Translations under genes and position numbers: made by a program | Assembly: GCA_965283955.1 (NCBI GenBank) | Contig: CBDIQW010000001.1 | Span: forward strand, 2,852,001 to 2,916,000 | Origin: Emticicia sp965283955 | GTDB lineage: Bacteria; Bacteroidota; Bacteroidia; Cytophagales; Spirosomataceae | Length of the DNA stretch: 64,000 bases | Direction of reading: 5' to 3' | Part shown: in pieces, positions 26,343 to 35,551 of the stretch | Layout: every line of letters begins with the position of its first letter | Position numbering within the stretch: the stretch's first letter is position 1 | The notes under the pieces: model-generated | Seen by the model: only the letters and a program-made list of their open reading frames with translations | Told to the model about the DNA's origin: nothing | Database searches by the model: none

Positions 26343-26407
26343 AAAGCGTATCAAATCAAGAAAAAAACCATTATTTCAGATGGAATTTCTTGATTTGATA
26401 CGCTTTT
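26343..26407. terminator. Long-stem terminator after the PhyH gene
   Basis: AAAGCGTATCAAATCAAGAA pairs perfectly with its complement ending at 26407, with a 20-odd base loop, followed by TTG. A short GGCGAA/TTCGCC hairpin precedes it at about 26315-26335. Confidence 0.8.
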
Positions 26408-26536
26408 TGTGTATTTTCGCCATAATAGTTTTTCATTGATTGTAATTTATTAAAAAAATATTTTTTAATAAATTAAATTATGATAAAATATTATATCTTT
26501 CAGCCTTAATTATGGTGTACTAAAATAAATAATTTT

Positions 26537-26544
26537 TACCTTTG
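26537..26544 (+). promoter_or_regulatory. -7 box before nagB
   Basis: TACCTTTG (TAnnTTTG) 47 bases before the nagB ATG, in very AT-rich sequence. -33 element not clear. Confidence 0.45.
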
Positions 26545-26590
26545 TGAAATATTTTTATTTTAGCGAATAAAACCTAAAACTACGACAATA

Positions 26591-28514
26591 ATGGAGCAAC
26601 AGCTTATTACAACTGACCCTATTGCCTACGAAAAGATTCCAACCAAGATTTTTAAAGATTCAAAGGAAGCATCGAATGCCGTGGCTCACGAAATCGCCGA
26701 ATTAATCAGAGAACGCCAACGCCAAAACCGCAATTGTATTTTAGGTCTTGCTACGGGTTCTTCTCCAAAATCGGTTTATGCGGAGTTAATCCGAATGCAC
26801 CGTGAAGAAGGTTTGAGCTTTAAAAATGTAGTTTCTTTTAACTTAGATGAGTATTTCCCGATGGAACCAGACTCTTTGCAGAGTTATGTAAGGTTCATGA
26901 AAGAACAACTTTTCGACCATGTGGATATTCCAAAAGAGAATTACTTTATTCCAGATGGAACCGTTCCTGCCAGCAAAGTAAAAGATTTTAGCGAAGAATA
27001 TGAGCGTAAAATAGAAGCTGTTGGTGGTTTAGACTTTCAATTATTAGGTATTGGTGCAAATGGACACATTGGTTTTAATGAGCCAGGGTCGTTAGTAAAT
27101 TCACGCACTCGCTTGATGATGCTCGACCACTCAACTCGTGTAGCTGCCGCATCTGACTTTGGTGGAAGTTTGGTAAAAGTACCAAAGAAAGCCATCACGA
27201 TGGGGGTTGCGAAAATCTTGAGTGCCAAAAGAGTAGTCTTATTGGCTTGGGGTGAAAGAAAAGCACCAGTAATTGCCGAAGCAGTTGAAGGTCGGGTAAC
27301 CGAGACAATTCCAGCATCATACTTACAGACACACCCAAATGCCATGTTTGTCATTGACGAACGTGCCGCTCACGAGCTTACTCGTATGCGTACACCATGG
27401 GTTGTGGAAGACGTTGAATGGTCAAGCAAAATGGTCAAAAAAGCCGTTACAAATTTGGCACCTAACGCTCGGTAAACCAATCTTAAAATTAACAAATAAA
27501 GATTATAACGATAATGGATTAAGTGACCTATTGGCTCGCCACGGACAAGCTTATGAGATAAATATTGATGTCTTTAATCAATTACAGCACAGTATTTCGG
27601 GCTGGCCAGGTGGAAAACCAAACGCCGATGATACCAATCGTCCAGAAAGGGCTTTACCTACTAAAAAACGTGTAATTATATTCAGCCCACACCCTGATGA
27701 CGATATTATCTCAATGGGAGGAACTTTCCAACGTTTGGTTGACCAAGGACACGACGTACATATTGGTTATCAAACTTCGGGAAATATCGCCGTAGCAGAT
27801 GATGAAGCCATTCGTTTTATTGATTTCGTAGTTGATTTTAATAATAAATTTGGCATCGAAAACAAAGAAACACAACAACTCTTTGCTGATGCAAAAGAAT
27901 TTTTGAAGAATAAAAAAGATAGCGATGTTGATACTGATGGAGTAAGATATGTAAAAGGTTTGATTCGTAGGGGTGAAGCAAAAGCCACTTGCCGTTTTGT
28001 GGGTATTCCAGAAGAAAACGTTCATTTCATGGATATGCCTTTCTACGAAACCGGGCGTATTGAGAAAAAACCACTTGGTGCAGATGATGTAGCGATAGTT
28101 GCCGATTTAATAGAATCAATTAAACCTCATCAAGTATATGCTGCTGGCGACTTAGCTGACCCGCACGGCACGCACAAAGTATGTTTAGATGCTATTTTTG
28201 CGGCAGTTGAGCAACTCAAACACAAAAATTTTATGAAAGATTGTTGGGTTTGGTTGTATCGTGGTGCTTGGGCAGAGTGGGATATTCACGAAATCGAAAT
28301 GGCAGTACCGATGTCGCCTGACCAAGTTTTACAAAAACGTATGGGTATCTTTAAGCATCAATCTCAAAAAGATGGGGTGGTGTTCCAAGGAACAGATGCT
28401 CGTGAGTTTTGGCAACGTGCCGAAGAGCGTAACCGTGGAACGGCTCAACTATATAACAAACTTGGCTTGGCAGAATACGAAGCGATGGAAGCGTTTGTTA
28501 GATGGAAGTTCTGA
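26591..28514 (+). CDS. nagB: Glucosamine-6-phosphate deaminase fused to a PIG-L deacetylase domain, frame broken at ~27461
   Basis: The N-terminal ~290 residues are NagB: LGLATGSSPKSVYAELIR, NLDEYFPM (catalytic Asp) and LLGIGANGHIGFNEPGS (His). The C-terminal ~330 residues are a PIG-L/LmbE zinc deacetylase: IFSPHPDDDIISMGGTFQRL as metal motif and DLADPHGTHKVCLDAI as the second. This fusion of ~640 residues is common in Bacteroidota. The first frame ends at 27475 in LAPNAR; removing one C of CC at 27461-27462 yields NLALTLGKPILKLTNKDYN. NagB converts GlcN6P to Fru6P; the deacetylase could supply GlcN from GlcNAc compounds (inference). Confidence 0.9.
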
Positions 28515-28525
28515 AATAATGATTA

Positions 28526-28542
28526 ATGTTTGATGGTGAATG
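28526..28542. repeat. Inverted repeat flanking the nagB-lpdA terminator, left arm
   Basis: ATGTTTGATGGTGAATG; its complement, with one mismatch, is at 28646-28662. The pair encloses the terminator between the convergent genes. Confidence 0.55.
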
Positions 28543-28557
28543 TTAAATTATTCATAC

Positions 28558-28596
28558 AAAAACGGTCGTAAGAATTAATCTTACGACCGTTTTTTA
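28558..28596. terminator. Bidirectional terminator between nagB and lpdA
   Basis: AAAAACGGTCGTAAGA with its perfect complement, 5-base loop and T-run on both strands. Confidence 0.85.
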
Positions 28597-28645
28597 ATTA
28601 TTGCATGGCTTTGATAATTAAGCATCGCACGGGCGACCCTGTTAT

Positions 28646-28662
28646 CATTCACCATTAAACAT
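28646..28662. repeat. Inverted repeat flanking the nagB-lpdA terminator, right arm
   Basis: CATTCACCATTAAACAT, complementary to 28526-28542 at 16 of 17 positions; ends two bases before the lpdA stop. Confidence 0.55.
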
Positions 28663-28663
28663 C

Positions 28664-30055
28664 TTACAAGTGAATAACCTCGCCATAAGCAGCGGCAGCC
28701 GCTTCCATGATGGCTTCTGACATGGTTGGGTGTGGGTGAACCGACTTGATGATTTCCATACCTGTTGTTTCGAGTTTACGAGCAACAACTGCTTCGGCAA
28801 TCATTTCGGTTACGTTATTACCAATCATGTGACAACCTAACCACTCGCCGTATTTAGCATCGAAAATCACTTTTACGAAACCTTCTGATACGCCACCTGC
28901 TTTTGCTTTACCCGATGCTGAAAATGGAAATTTACCAACTTTTACTTCGTAACCTGCTTCTTTAGCAGCTTTTTCAGTGTAACCAACCGAAGCGATTTCT
29001 GGCGAACAATATGTACAACCTGGGATATTTTTGTAATCAAGTGGTTGTGGGTGGTGTCCCGCAATTTTCTCTACACAAATGATACCTTCGGCCGATGCTA
29101 CGTGAGCCAATGCTTGTCCTGGAGTTACATCACCGATAGCATAATATCCTGGGATATTTGTCTCAGCATAGCCATTTACCAAGATTTTACCTCTGTCGGT
29201 AGCAATACCTACATCTTCTAAACCAATATTTTCGATATTTGCTACAATACCTGCTGCTGAAAGCACCACATCTGTTTCGATTTTGATTTCGCCCGTTGGC
29301 GTCTTAACAGTTGATACGCAACCACTTCCTGAAGTATCTACTTTTTCTACGCTTGAACTTGTATAGATTTCGATACCTAATTTTTTGTAGATTTTTGCTA
29401 ATTCTTTAGAAACATCTTCATCTTCTACTGGAACAATATTTGGCATAAATTCTACGATGGTTACTTTCGTTCCCATGCTTGCATATACATACGCAAACTC
29501 AACACCGATGGCACCCGAACCCATCACCAACATCGAAGCTGGTTGTTTTTCGAGGCTCATGGCTTTGCGGTATTCAATTACTTTCTCACCATCAAGAGGC
29601 ACGTTTGGTAATTGTCTTGCTCTTGCACCCGTTGCAATGATGATGTGCTTTCCTTCTACGTCAGATTTCTTACCTTCGGCATCCGTAACTTCTACTTTTT
29701 TGCCTGGTTTTACCTTTCCGTAACCATTGATTACATCAATTTTATTTTTCTTCATCAAGAAAGTTACACCTTTGCTCATACCTTCGGCAACGTTGCGTGA
29801 ACGCTTAATAACCGCACCAAAATCTGCATGAGCCTCACTCACTTCGATACCGTAATCTTTTGCGTGCTTAATGTACTCAAATACTTGAGCCGATTTTAAC
29901 AACGCTTTTGTTGGAATACAACCCCAGTTGAGGCAAATACCACCTAAATTTTCTTTTTCGATGATGGCTGTTTTCAAGCCTAATTGTGATGCACGAATAG
30001 CGGCTACATAGCCGCCCGGCCCACTTCCAAGTATTACAACGTCGTATTGTGCCAT
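28664..30055 (-). CDS. lpdA: Dihydrolipoyl dehydrogenase
   Basis: Flavoprotein that reoxidises dihydrolipoamide in the pyruvate and 2-oxoglutarate dehydrogenase complexes and the glycine cleavage system. FAD motif VVILGSGPGGYVAAIRASQL at the N-terminus, redox-active Cys41 and Cys46 in GGICLNWGCIPTKALL, NAD motif MLVMGSGAIGVEFAYVYAS, second FAD motif GYYAIGDVTPG and the C-terminal catalytic HPHPTMSEAIMEAA. Length 463 is normal. No E1/E2 gene is nearby, so it serves complexes encoded elsewhere. A good promoter lies upstream (30087-30116). Confidence 0.96.
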   Translation of the reverse strand: MAQYDVVILGSGPGGYVAAIRASQLGLKTAIIEKENLGGICLNWGCIPTKALLKSAQVFEYIKHAKDYGIEVSEAHADFGAVIKRSRNVAEGMSKGVTFLMKKNKIDVINGYGKVKPGKKVEVTDAEGKKSDVEGKHIIIATGARARQLPNVPLDGEKVIEYRKAMSLEKQPASMLVMGSGAIGVEFAYVYASMGTKVTIVEFMPNIVPVEDEDVSKELAKIYKKLGIEIYTSSSVEKVDTSGSGCVSTVKTPTGEIKIETDVVLSAAGIVANIENIGLEDVGIATDRGKILVNGYAETNIPGYYAIGDVTPGQALAHVASAEGIICVEKIAGHHPQPLDYKNIPGCTYCSPEIASVGYTEKAAKEAGYEVKVGKFPFSASGKAKAGGVSEGFVKVIFDAKYGEWLGCHMIGNNVTEMIAEAVVARKLETTGMEIIKSVHPHPTMSEAIMEAAAAAYGEVIHL

Positions 30056-30086
30056 AAAATGTTTCTTGTTAATTGAAAACTCGGTG

Positions 30087-30116
30087 CAAAATTAGACAAA
30101 ATAGCTGATACTCAAA
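30087..30116 (-). promoter_or_regulatory. lpdA promoter
   Basis: On the minus strand TTTG (complement of 30113-30116) and TAATTTTG (complement of 30087-30094) fit -33/-7 with 18 bases between them, 31 bases before the ATG. Confidence 0.6.
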
Positions 30117-30761
30117 AGGTAGTGCAGAATATGTTAGAAATGAGGCAAAAAAGTATTGAATAAGTTTATAAGGGTTGGCAAAATATTTAAAATGTCATCC
30201 TTCTAAAAGTGATTGGACTTTGATGAGCTTACATTCAATACTTATGCACATTCTATTGAAATAATAAAAAGGAAATATTTAAGAATATTTATAAAGCAGT
30301 TAGAAAGCATTTTGGGTACACCATAAGCACATTTTTAATTGACAGTTTAAACAAGGTTCTAAATATGGTCTTGTAGATTTTATAAAACTAAATGGCTATG
30401 AAAAACTACAATATATTGTAGTCGTTTATAAGGAAGTTTTGTTTTCATAACATTGGTAATCAATTAAAATTTATGCGGAGTAACTTTATTTAGCCTTTAT
30501 ATCAAAGATTCTTTTAAGTGTAATCACAAAAAATCAAGCATCAATATATATTTATTAAAAAAATTTAAAAACACATTTGTGTTTAATTTTTCCTTGTTTT
30601 GTTCTATTTAATGCCATTTGCTTAAAAAAATGAACTATTTAACATTAACTAAACATTTAGCCGTTAATCAAAAATTAATAAAAAATTATTGAGGTGTTAA
30701 TACATTTATCGAAGAGTTTTAAAACAAAATTTTATTTTAATTTATTAACCTAAGTAAAAGT
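30117..30761. other. Gene-poor AT-rich gap with an 18-bp palindrome and a protein-like fragment
   Basis: No full gene is seen between the lpdA promoter and susC. Two things stand out: a perfect palindrome ACTACAATATATTGTAGT at 30405-30422, and an open stretch without start codon at 30343-30447 reading QFKQGSKYGLVDFIKLNGYE and on to LFS-stop, reminiscent of a WG-repeat end. The last ~150 bases before susC are A/T-rich, as is usual for a regulated SusC leader; no convincing TAnnTTTG box is visible there. Confidence 0.4.
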
Positions 30762-33700
30762 ATGAAGAAAACATTACGACAGTTTTTTTATGCCTTCATC
30801 TTTTCTCTTTCAGCGTTTGCGGGTTTTGCCCAAAACATGAAAATTAAAGGAAAAGTAACCGATGATGGAGGTTCTGCACTTTATGGTGTCAACGTATCCG
30901 TAAAGGGTTCTACAAAAGGAACAATTTCTGATGACAAAGGTGAATACACAATTGAGGCAGCTCAAGGAAGTGTTCTAACTTTTAGTTATATCGGATTTGC
31001 TCCAAGCAACGTAACTGTTGGAAATTCAAGTGTTATTAATGTAAGTTTAACTCCTGAAGCAGGTGCTTTGAATGAAGTTGTTGTAACGGCTTTGGGTATC
31101 TCGAAAGAAGCTCGTAAAGTTGGTTACGCCGTAACAACTGTAAGTGGCGACCAGATGACTAAAGCTCGTGAAACAAACGTAGCTTATTCAATGGCTGGTC
31201 GTGTGGCTGGTTTGAATATCTCGGGTACAAATGGTGGTTCGGGGTCTTCAGCAAGAATTTTATTGAGAGGTATGGCAAGTTTCACAGCGAGTTCTCCTCT
31301 TATTGTATTGAATGGTGTGCCGATTGACAATACACAAAGAGGTAGTGCAGGTGAGTGGGGTGGTGCAGATAACGGTGATGGTATCTCGAACCTAAACCCT
31401 GACGACATCGAAAGTATGTCGGTTTTGAAAGGTGCTTCGGCATCGGCTCTTTACGGTGCAAGAGCAGCCAATGGTGTAATTTTGATTACAACTAAATCTG
31501 GTAAAAAAGGCAAAATGTCGGTTGATTATAACCTTAATACTGCTGCCGAACAAGCAATTAACTTTACAGACTATCAGTATGTATATGGTCAAGGCTTAAA
31601 CGGACAAAAGCCAACCAATACAGTTAGTGCCTTAAATAGTGGAATGTTGAGCTGGGGTTCAAAATTAGATGGTTCTTCAACTATCCAATTCGATGGCAAA
31701 AACTACCCATATTCTGCCGTAAAAAACAATATTAGCAATTTCTATCGTATAGGGTCTTCAATCACTAACTCTTTGGCTATTGCCAGTGGGAATGAAACTG
31801 GAAATTTCCGTTTATCACTTGCGAACCTTGACAACAACTCTATTCTTCGTAATAGTGGCCTTGACCGTAAGACATTCAACTTTAACGGTTCGCAGAAATT
31901 TGGTCAGAAGCTCAAAGTAGATTTGATGGTGAATTATGTTGATGAGAAAAATACCAACAAACCACAATTGAGCGATGGTCCAATGAACGCCAATAACGTA
32001 AACTTCTTGGCAACCAACGTTGACCAATCTATCTTGATGCCTGGCTATGATGCAAGCACCGAAAATGGTAATGAAATTCAGTATAACGATGATATTTACG
32101 TAACTAACCCTTGGTTTGTAGTAAATCGTTATAGAAATGATGTAAAACGTAAGCGTATTCTTTCAGCTATCACGGCTAAATACGATATTACAAAAAATAT
32201 CTACGGACAAGTACGTTTAGGTTATGACCTATTGAATGACGGAACATTTAAGGTAACACCAACTGGTACAGCTTATTCAAATGGACAAAAAGGTGGATTA
32301 GATGATTTATCGAAATCGACAACTTCTGAATTAAATGCAGAGGCGATCTTGGGTGGTAGTTTCAAAGTTGTAGATGATTTCTCAATTGATGCAATTGCGG
32401 GTGCGGCTATTCGTAAAAATAAATACGATATGCTTCGTGTAGGTGGTGGGCCGTTCGTGATTCCATTCTTCTACAGCCCATACAACGTTTTATCATTCAA
32501 CCGTGACTATGGCTATAATGAAAGACAAGCAAATTCGGCATTCTACTCGCTCGATTTTAATTTCAAAAATCAATTAATTTTATCGACAACTGGCCGTTAT
32601 GATGCGTTCTCAACTTTACCAAAAGACAACTACGGAATCTTTACACCATCGGTTTCGTTGAGCTATGATTTTACAGAACTCGTTAATTCTTCAAAATTAA
32701 GCTATGGTAAATTCAGAGCTTCGTATGCAGTAGTAAGCGGTGAACCAGCAAGCCCGTACAGTACATCTCAGTATTACAGTGTAGGAGGTGCCATTCAAGG
32801 CATCACAACGGGGTCGTTTAGCAGTACACTACCAAACTTATTCTTGAAACCATATACACTTTCAGAATTTGAACTTGGTACAGAATTGAAATTCTACAAA
32901 AATCGTTTAGGTCTCGATTTAGCTTACTTCAACCGTAAAACTAAAAACGAAATCATCAGTGGCTCGTTATCAGAGGCAACAGGTTTCAGTAATCAACAAA
33001 TCGGTACTGGTTCAACGCAAAACTCAGGTTTAGAGGCCTTAGTAATGGGTGTGCCTGTTGAAACTGGTGGTTTGAAATGGACAACATCATTTAACTTCAC
33101 TTGGATTAAAAACAAAATCGTTGAAATCAATGGTTCTGGCTCGGCTGATCAACAGTTAGGTTTAGGAACGTACCGCCCATTAAACGCTAATACTGCTTTG
33201 ATTAAAGGTTTACCTGGCCCACAAATCATGGCTAATGACTACGTGTATGATGCACAAGGCAGAATTGTAGTTGACGCAACTGGTATTCCAGAAGCATCAG
33301 CTCGTAAGCCAATGGGTTCGGTTTTACCTAAGTTCTATGGTGGTTTCAATAACGAAGTTAGCTACAAAAACTTTAACCTATCATTCTTGTTAGACTATCG
33401 TTTTGGTAATAAAGTGCTTTCGGCTACAAACTATTATACAATCTTCCGTGGTTTGAATCAAATGACACTCGAAGGTCGTGAAACAGGTGTAGTAGCTGCT
33501 GGGGTAACAAAAGATGGTGCAACAAACACAGTAAACGTACCAGCTCAAACGTACTACCAAAACTTGGCACGTAGAATTTCAGCATTGAATGTAATGGATG
33601 GAAGTTTCATCAAGCTTCGTCAAGTTACGCTCGGATACTCTTTGAATCCTAAATTTTTAGGCAAAACACCTATCAAATCGGTTGAGCTTTCGTTGGTGGC

Positions 33701-33845
33701 AAGAAATCTCCTCACGTTGTTAAGACGCACGGACAACATCGATCCAGAGGCTGGTTTCTCGCCAGTTCTTAATTATGCAGGTATCGAAGGAAACAGTTTA
33801 CCATCGACTCGCACGTATGGCTTGAACCTAAATGTTAAATTCTAA
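30762..33845 (+). CDS. SusC/RagA-family TonB-dependent outer-membrane transporter
   Basis: 1027 residues: signal peptide (YAFIFSLSAFAGFAQ), carboxypeptidase-D-like domain KIKGKVTDDGGSALYGVNVSVKG to ~residue 110, TonB-box-like region EVVVTALGISKEARKVGYAV, plug domain with LLRGMASFTASSPLIVLNGV and ASALYGARAANGVILITTK, then a 22-strand barrel ending TRTYGLNLNVKF. SusCD pairs import oligomers or peptides across the outer membrane. The partner SusD follows 13 bases later. No glycoside hydrolase or sensor lies next to it, so the substrate is not indicated. Confidence 0.93.
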   Translation: MKKTLRQFFYAFIFSLSAFAGFAQNMKIKGKVTDDGGSALYGVNVSVKGSTKGTISDDKGEYTIEAAQGSVLTFSYIGFAPSNVTVGNSSVINVSLTPEAGALNEVVVTALGISKEARKVGYAVTTVSGDQMTKARETNVAYSMAGRVAGLNISGTNGGSGSSARILLRGMASFTASSPLIVLNGVPIDNTQRGSAGEWGGADNGDGISNLNPDDIESMSVLKGASASALYGARAANGVILITTKSGKKGKMSVDYNLNTAAEQAINFTDYQYVYGQGLNGQKPTNTVSALNSGMLSWGSKLDGSSTIQFDGKNYPYSAVKNNISNFYRIGSSITNSLAIASGNETGNFRLSLANLDNNSILRNSGLDRKTFNFNGSQKFGQKLKVDLMVNYVDEKNTNKPQLSDGPMNANNVNFLATNVDQSILMPGYDASTENGNEIQYNDDIYVTNPWFVVNRYRNDVKRKRILSAITAKYDITKNIYGQVRLGYDLLNDGTFKVTPTGTAYSNGQKGGLDDLSKSTTSELNAEAILGGSFKVVDDFSIDAIAGAAIRKNKYDMLRVGGGPFVIPFFYSPYNVLSFNRDYGYNERQANSAFYSLDFNFKNQLILSTTGRYDAFSTLPKDNYGIFTPSVSLSYDFTELVNSSKLSYGKFRASYAVVSGEPASPYSTSQYYSVGGAIQGITTGSFSSTLPNLFLKPYTLSEFELGTELKFYKNRLGLDLAYFNRKTKNEIISGSLSEATGFSNQQIGTGSTQNSGLEALVMGVPVETGGLKWTTSFNFTWIKNKIVEINGSGSADQQLGLGTYRPLNANTALIKGLPGPQIMANDYVYDAQGRIVVDATGIPEASARKPMGSVLPKFYGGFNNEVSYKNFNLSFLLDYRFGNKVLSATNYYTIFRGLNQMTLEGRETGVVAAGVTKDGATNTVNVPAQTYYQNLARRISALNVMDGSFIKLRQVTLGYSLNPKFLGKTPIKSVELSLVARNLLTLLRRTDNIDPEAGFSPVLNYAGIEGNSLPSTRTYGLNLNVKF

Positions 33846-33858
33846 AATTAGGCTTAAA

Positions 33859-35460
33859 ATGAAAAAAATAGGATATATATTAATTCTGACCGTATTTTTC
33901 TCTTCATGTACTGATAACTTTGAAGAAATAAATACTGACCCGAACCGCACAAGTGCGGCAGTCTTCAACCCTAACTACCTTTTGTCTCAGTCGCAATTTG
34001 AATACGGAAATACTGGCTATTCACAGCTACTATTTCAAAGCATGTGGACACAGGTTTTGGCCTCTACATTCTCGTATTACGGAAACGGAGATAAGTATGT
34101 TCCATCAGGTAGTTTTGTAGCGTATCAAGGGCGTGTACACGAAGAGACCTATCGTGCAGCTTCATTATCTTACGAAATGATGAATTTAGTAAAAGATAAG
34201 CCAGAAATGTCGAATCTTTACAACGTTGGAACAATCATGAAGGTGCTTTGCATGGCTCGTATTACCGATTGTTATGGCGATGTTCCTTATTCTCAAGCTT
34301 TAAAAGCAAAAGAAGGAATCACGCTTCCAAAATACGATACGCAATCAAGCATTTATCCTGGAATGTTGACCGAATTAGATGCCCAATTACTGCTGCTGAG
34401 CACATCTAAGGCAAAACCAAGTGCTGATTTGATGTACGGTGGTGATATTGTAAAATGGAAAAAATTTGGTTATTCATTGATGTTGCGTTTGGCGATGCGT
34501 TTATCTAAAGTAGATGCTGCTGCTGCCAAAACTTGGGCCGAAAAAGCTTTTGCAGGTGGTGTTTTCGCAAGTATTGACGATAACGCCAAAGTTTTGACTG
34601 ATAATGCAACTAACGGAAATAATACAAGTGGTGCATTGAGAGTGCCTGACGATTACCGTGAGGTTCGTTGGAGCAAAACTTTCATTGATTATTTAAAAGC
34701 AACTACCGACCCTCGTTTGGGTGCAATTGCTGAAGTAGCACAAGCAGGTTATGCAAACAACACCAACCAAGCATTGGCTGGTGATAATACTGAGTCTATC
34801 CAAATTGGTCTTCCAAATGGTTATGATTTGAGTGGTGGCAATACAGATATTGCTAAACATCCACAATATCCTGGTGCTTCTGGCACAGGTGCTGATGTGG
34901 CTCGTGTAGGAAAGTACTCACGTCCACGCACTTCTGTTTTTATTGATAGAAGTGGTGTAAACTTCGTGATGACTTACGCTGAAACAGAATTACTTTTGGC
35001 CGAAGCTAAAGTGAAAGGCTGGAATGTAGGTGCAACATCTGCGGCAGACCATTACAAAAATGGTGTAAAAGCGGCAGCGGCTTCATTGGCTCAGTTTAAC
35101 TCAACAGCTGGCTCAGATGCGGCTATTACAAAAGCAGTAGCGGCAATGGATGATTATTTGACTAAAAACCCATTGAATGTTAGCTCAACTGAAGCTTCTT
35201 TGAAGCAAATCAACGAGCAAATCTGGGTAGCAACTGGTATTACATTCAATTTTATTGAAAATTGGACTAACTGGCGTCGTTCGGGCTATCCTGCTTTGAC
35301 CCCAGTTGTATATCCAAACGGATTCTCGAACGGAACAATTCCGAGAAGAATTCCTTACAAATCATCTGAACCATCTTACAATCCAGAGAATTATAAGGCT
35401 GCGGTAGCAGCTATCAATGGCGGAGATACGTTCACTGCAAGAGTTTGGTGGGATAAATAA
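33859..35460 (+). CDS. SusD/RagB-family nutrient-binding lipoprotein (SusD-like_2 type)
   Basis: 533 residues from ATG 33859. The lipoprotein signal KKIGYILILTVFFSSCTDNF places acylated Cys at about residue 17; the longer frame starting at 33832 would overlap susC and misplace the signal. The sequence INTDPNRTSAAVFNPNYLLS and the TPR-like helices with MARITDCYGDVPYSQAL and FVMTYAETELLLAEAKVKGW are typical of the SusD-like_2 group. It forms the lid over the SusC barrel. A hairpin terminator follows at 35488. Confidence 0.92.
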   Translation: MKKIGYILILTVFFSSCTDNFEEINTDPNRTSAAVFNPNYLLSQSQFEYGNTGYSQLLFQSMWTQVLASTFSYYGNGDKYVPSGSFVAYQGRVHEETYRAASLSYEMMNLVKDKPEMSNLYNVGTIMKVLCMARITDCYGDVPYSQALKAKEGITLPKYDTQSSIYPGMLTELDAQLLLLSTSKAKPSADLMYGGDIVKWKKFGYSLMLRLAMRLSKVDAAAAKTWAEKAFAGGVFASIDDNAKVLTDNATNGNNTSGALRVPDDYREVRWSKTFIDYLKATTDPRLGAIAEVAQAGYANNTNQALAGDNTESIQIGLPNGYDLSGGNTDIAKHPQYPGASGTGADVARVGKYSRPRTSVFIDRSGVNFVMTYAETELLLAEAKVKGWNVGATSAADHYKNGVKAAAASLAQFNSTAGSDAAITKAVAAMDDYLTKNPLNVSSTEASLKQINEQIWVATGITFNFIENWTNWRRSGYPALTPVVYPNGFSNGTIPRRIPYKSSEPSYNPENYKAAVAAINGGDTFTARVWWDK

Positions 35461-35487
35461 GTAGATTTGTTTCATATAGTGTTTAAC

Positions 35488-35518
35488 AGAAACGGAGCTA
35501 TCTTTGCTCCGTTTCTTT
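35488..35518 (+). terminator. Terminator after susD with a promoter-like loop
   Basis: AGAAACGGAGC (35488-35498) pairs with GCTCCGTTTCT (35506-35516), followed by TT. The loop holds TATCTTTG (35499-35506), a possible -7 box for the next gene. Confidence 0.6.
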
Positions 35519-35551
35519 CATTTTAAGCAAACCAGAAATATTTTGTTACGT

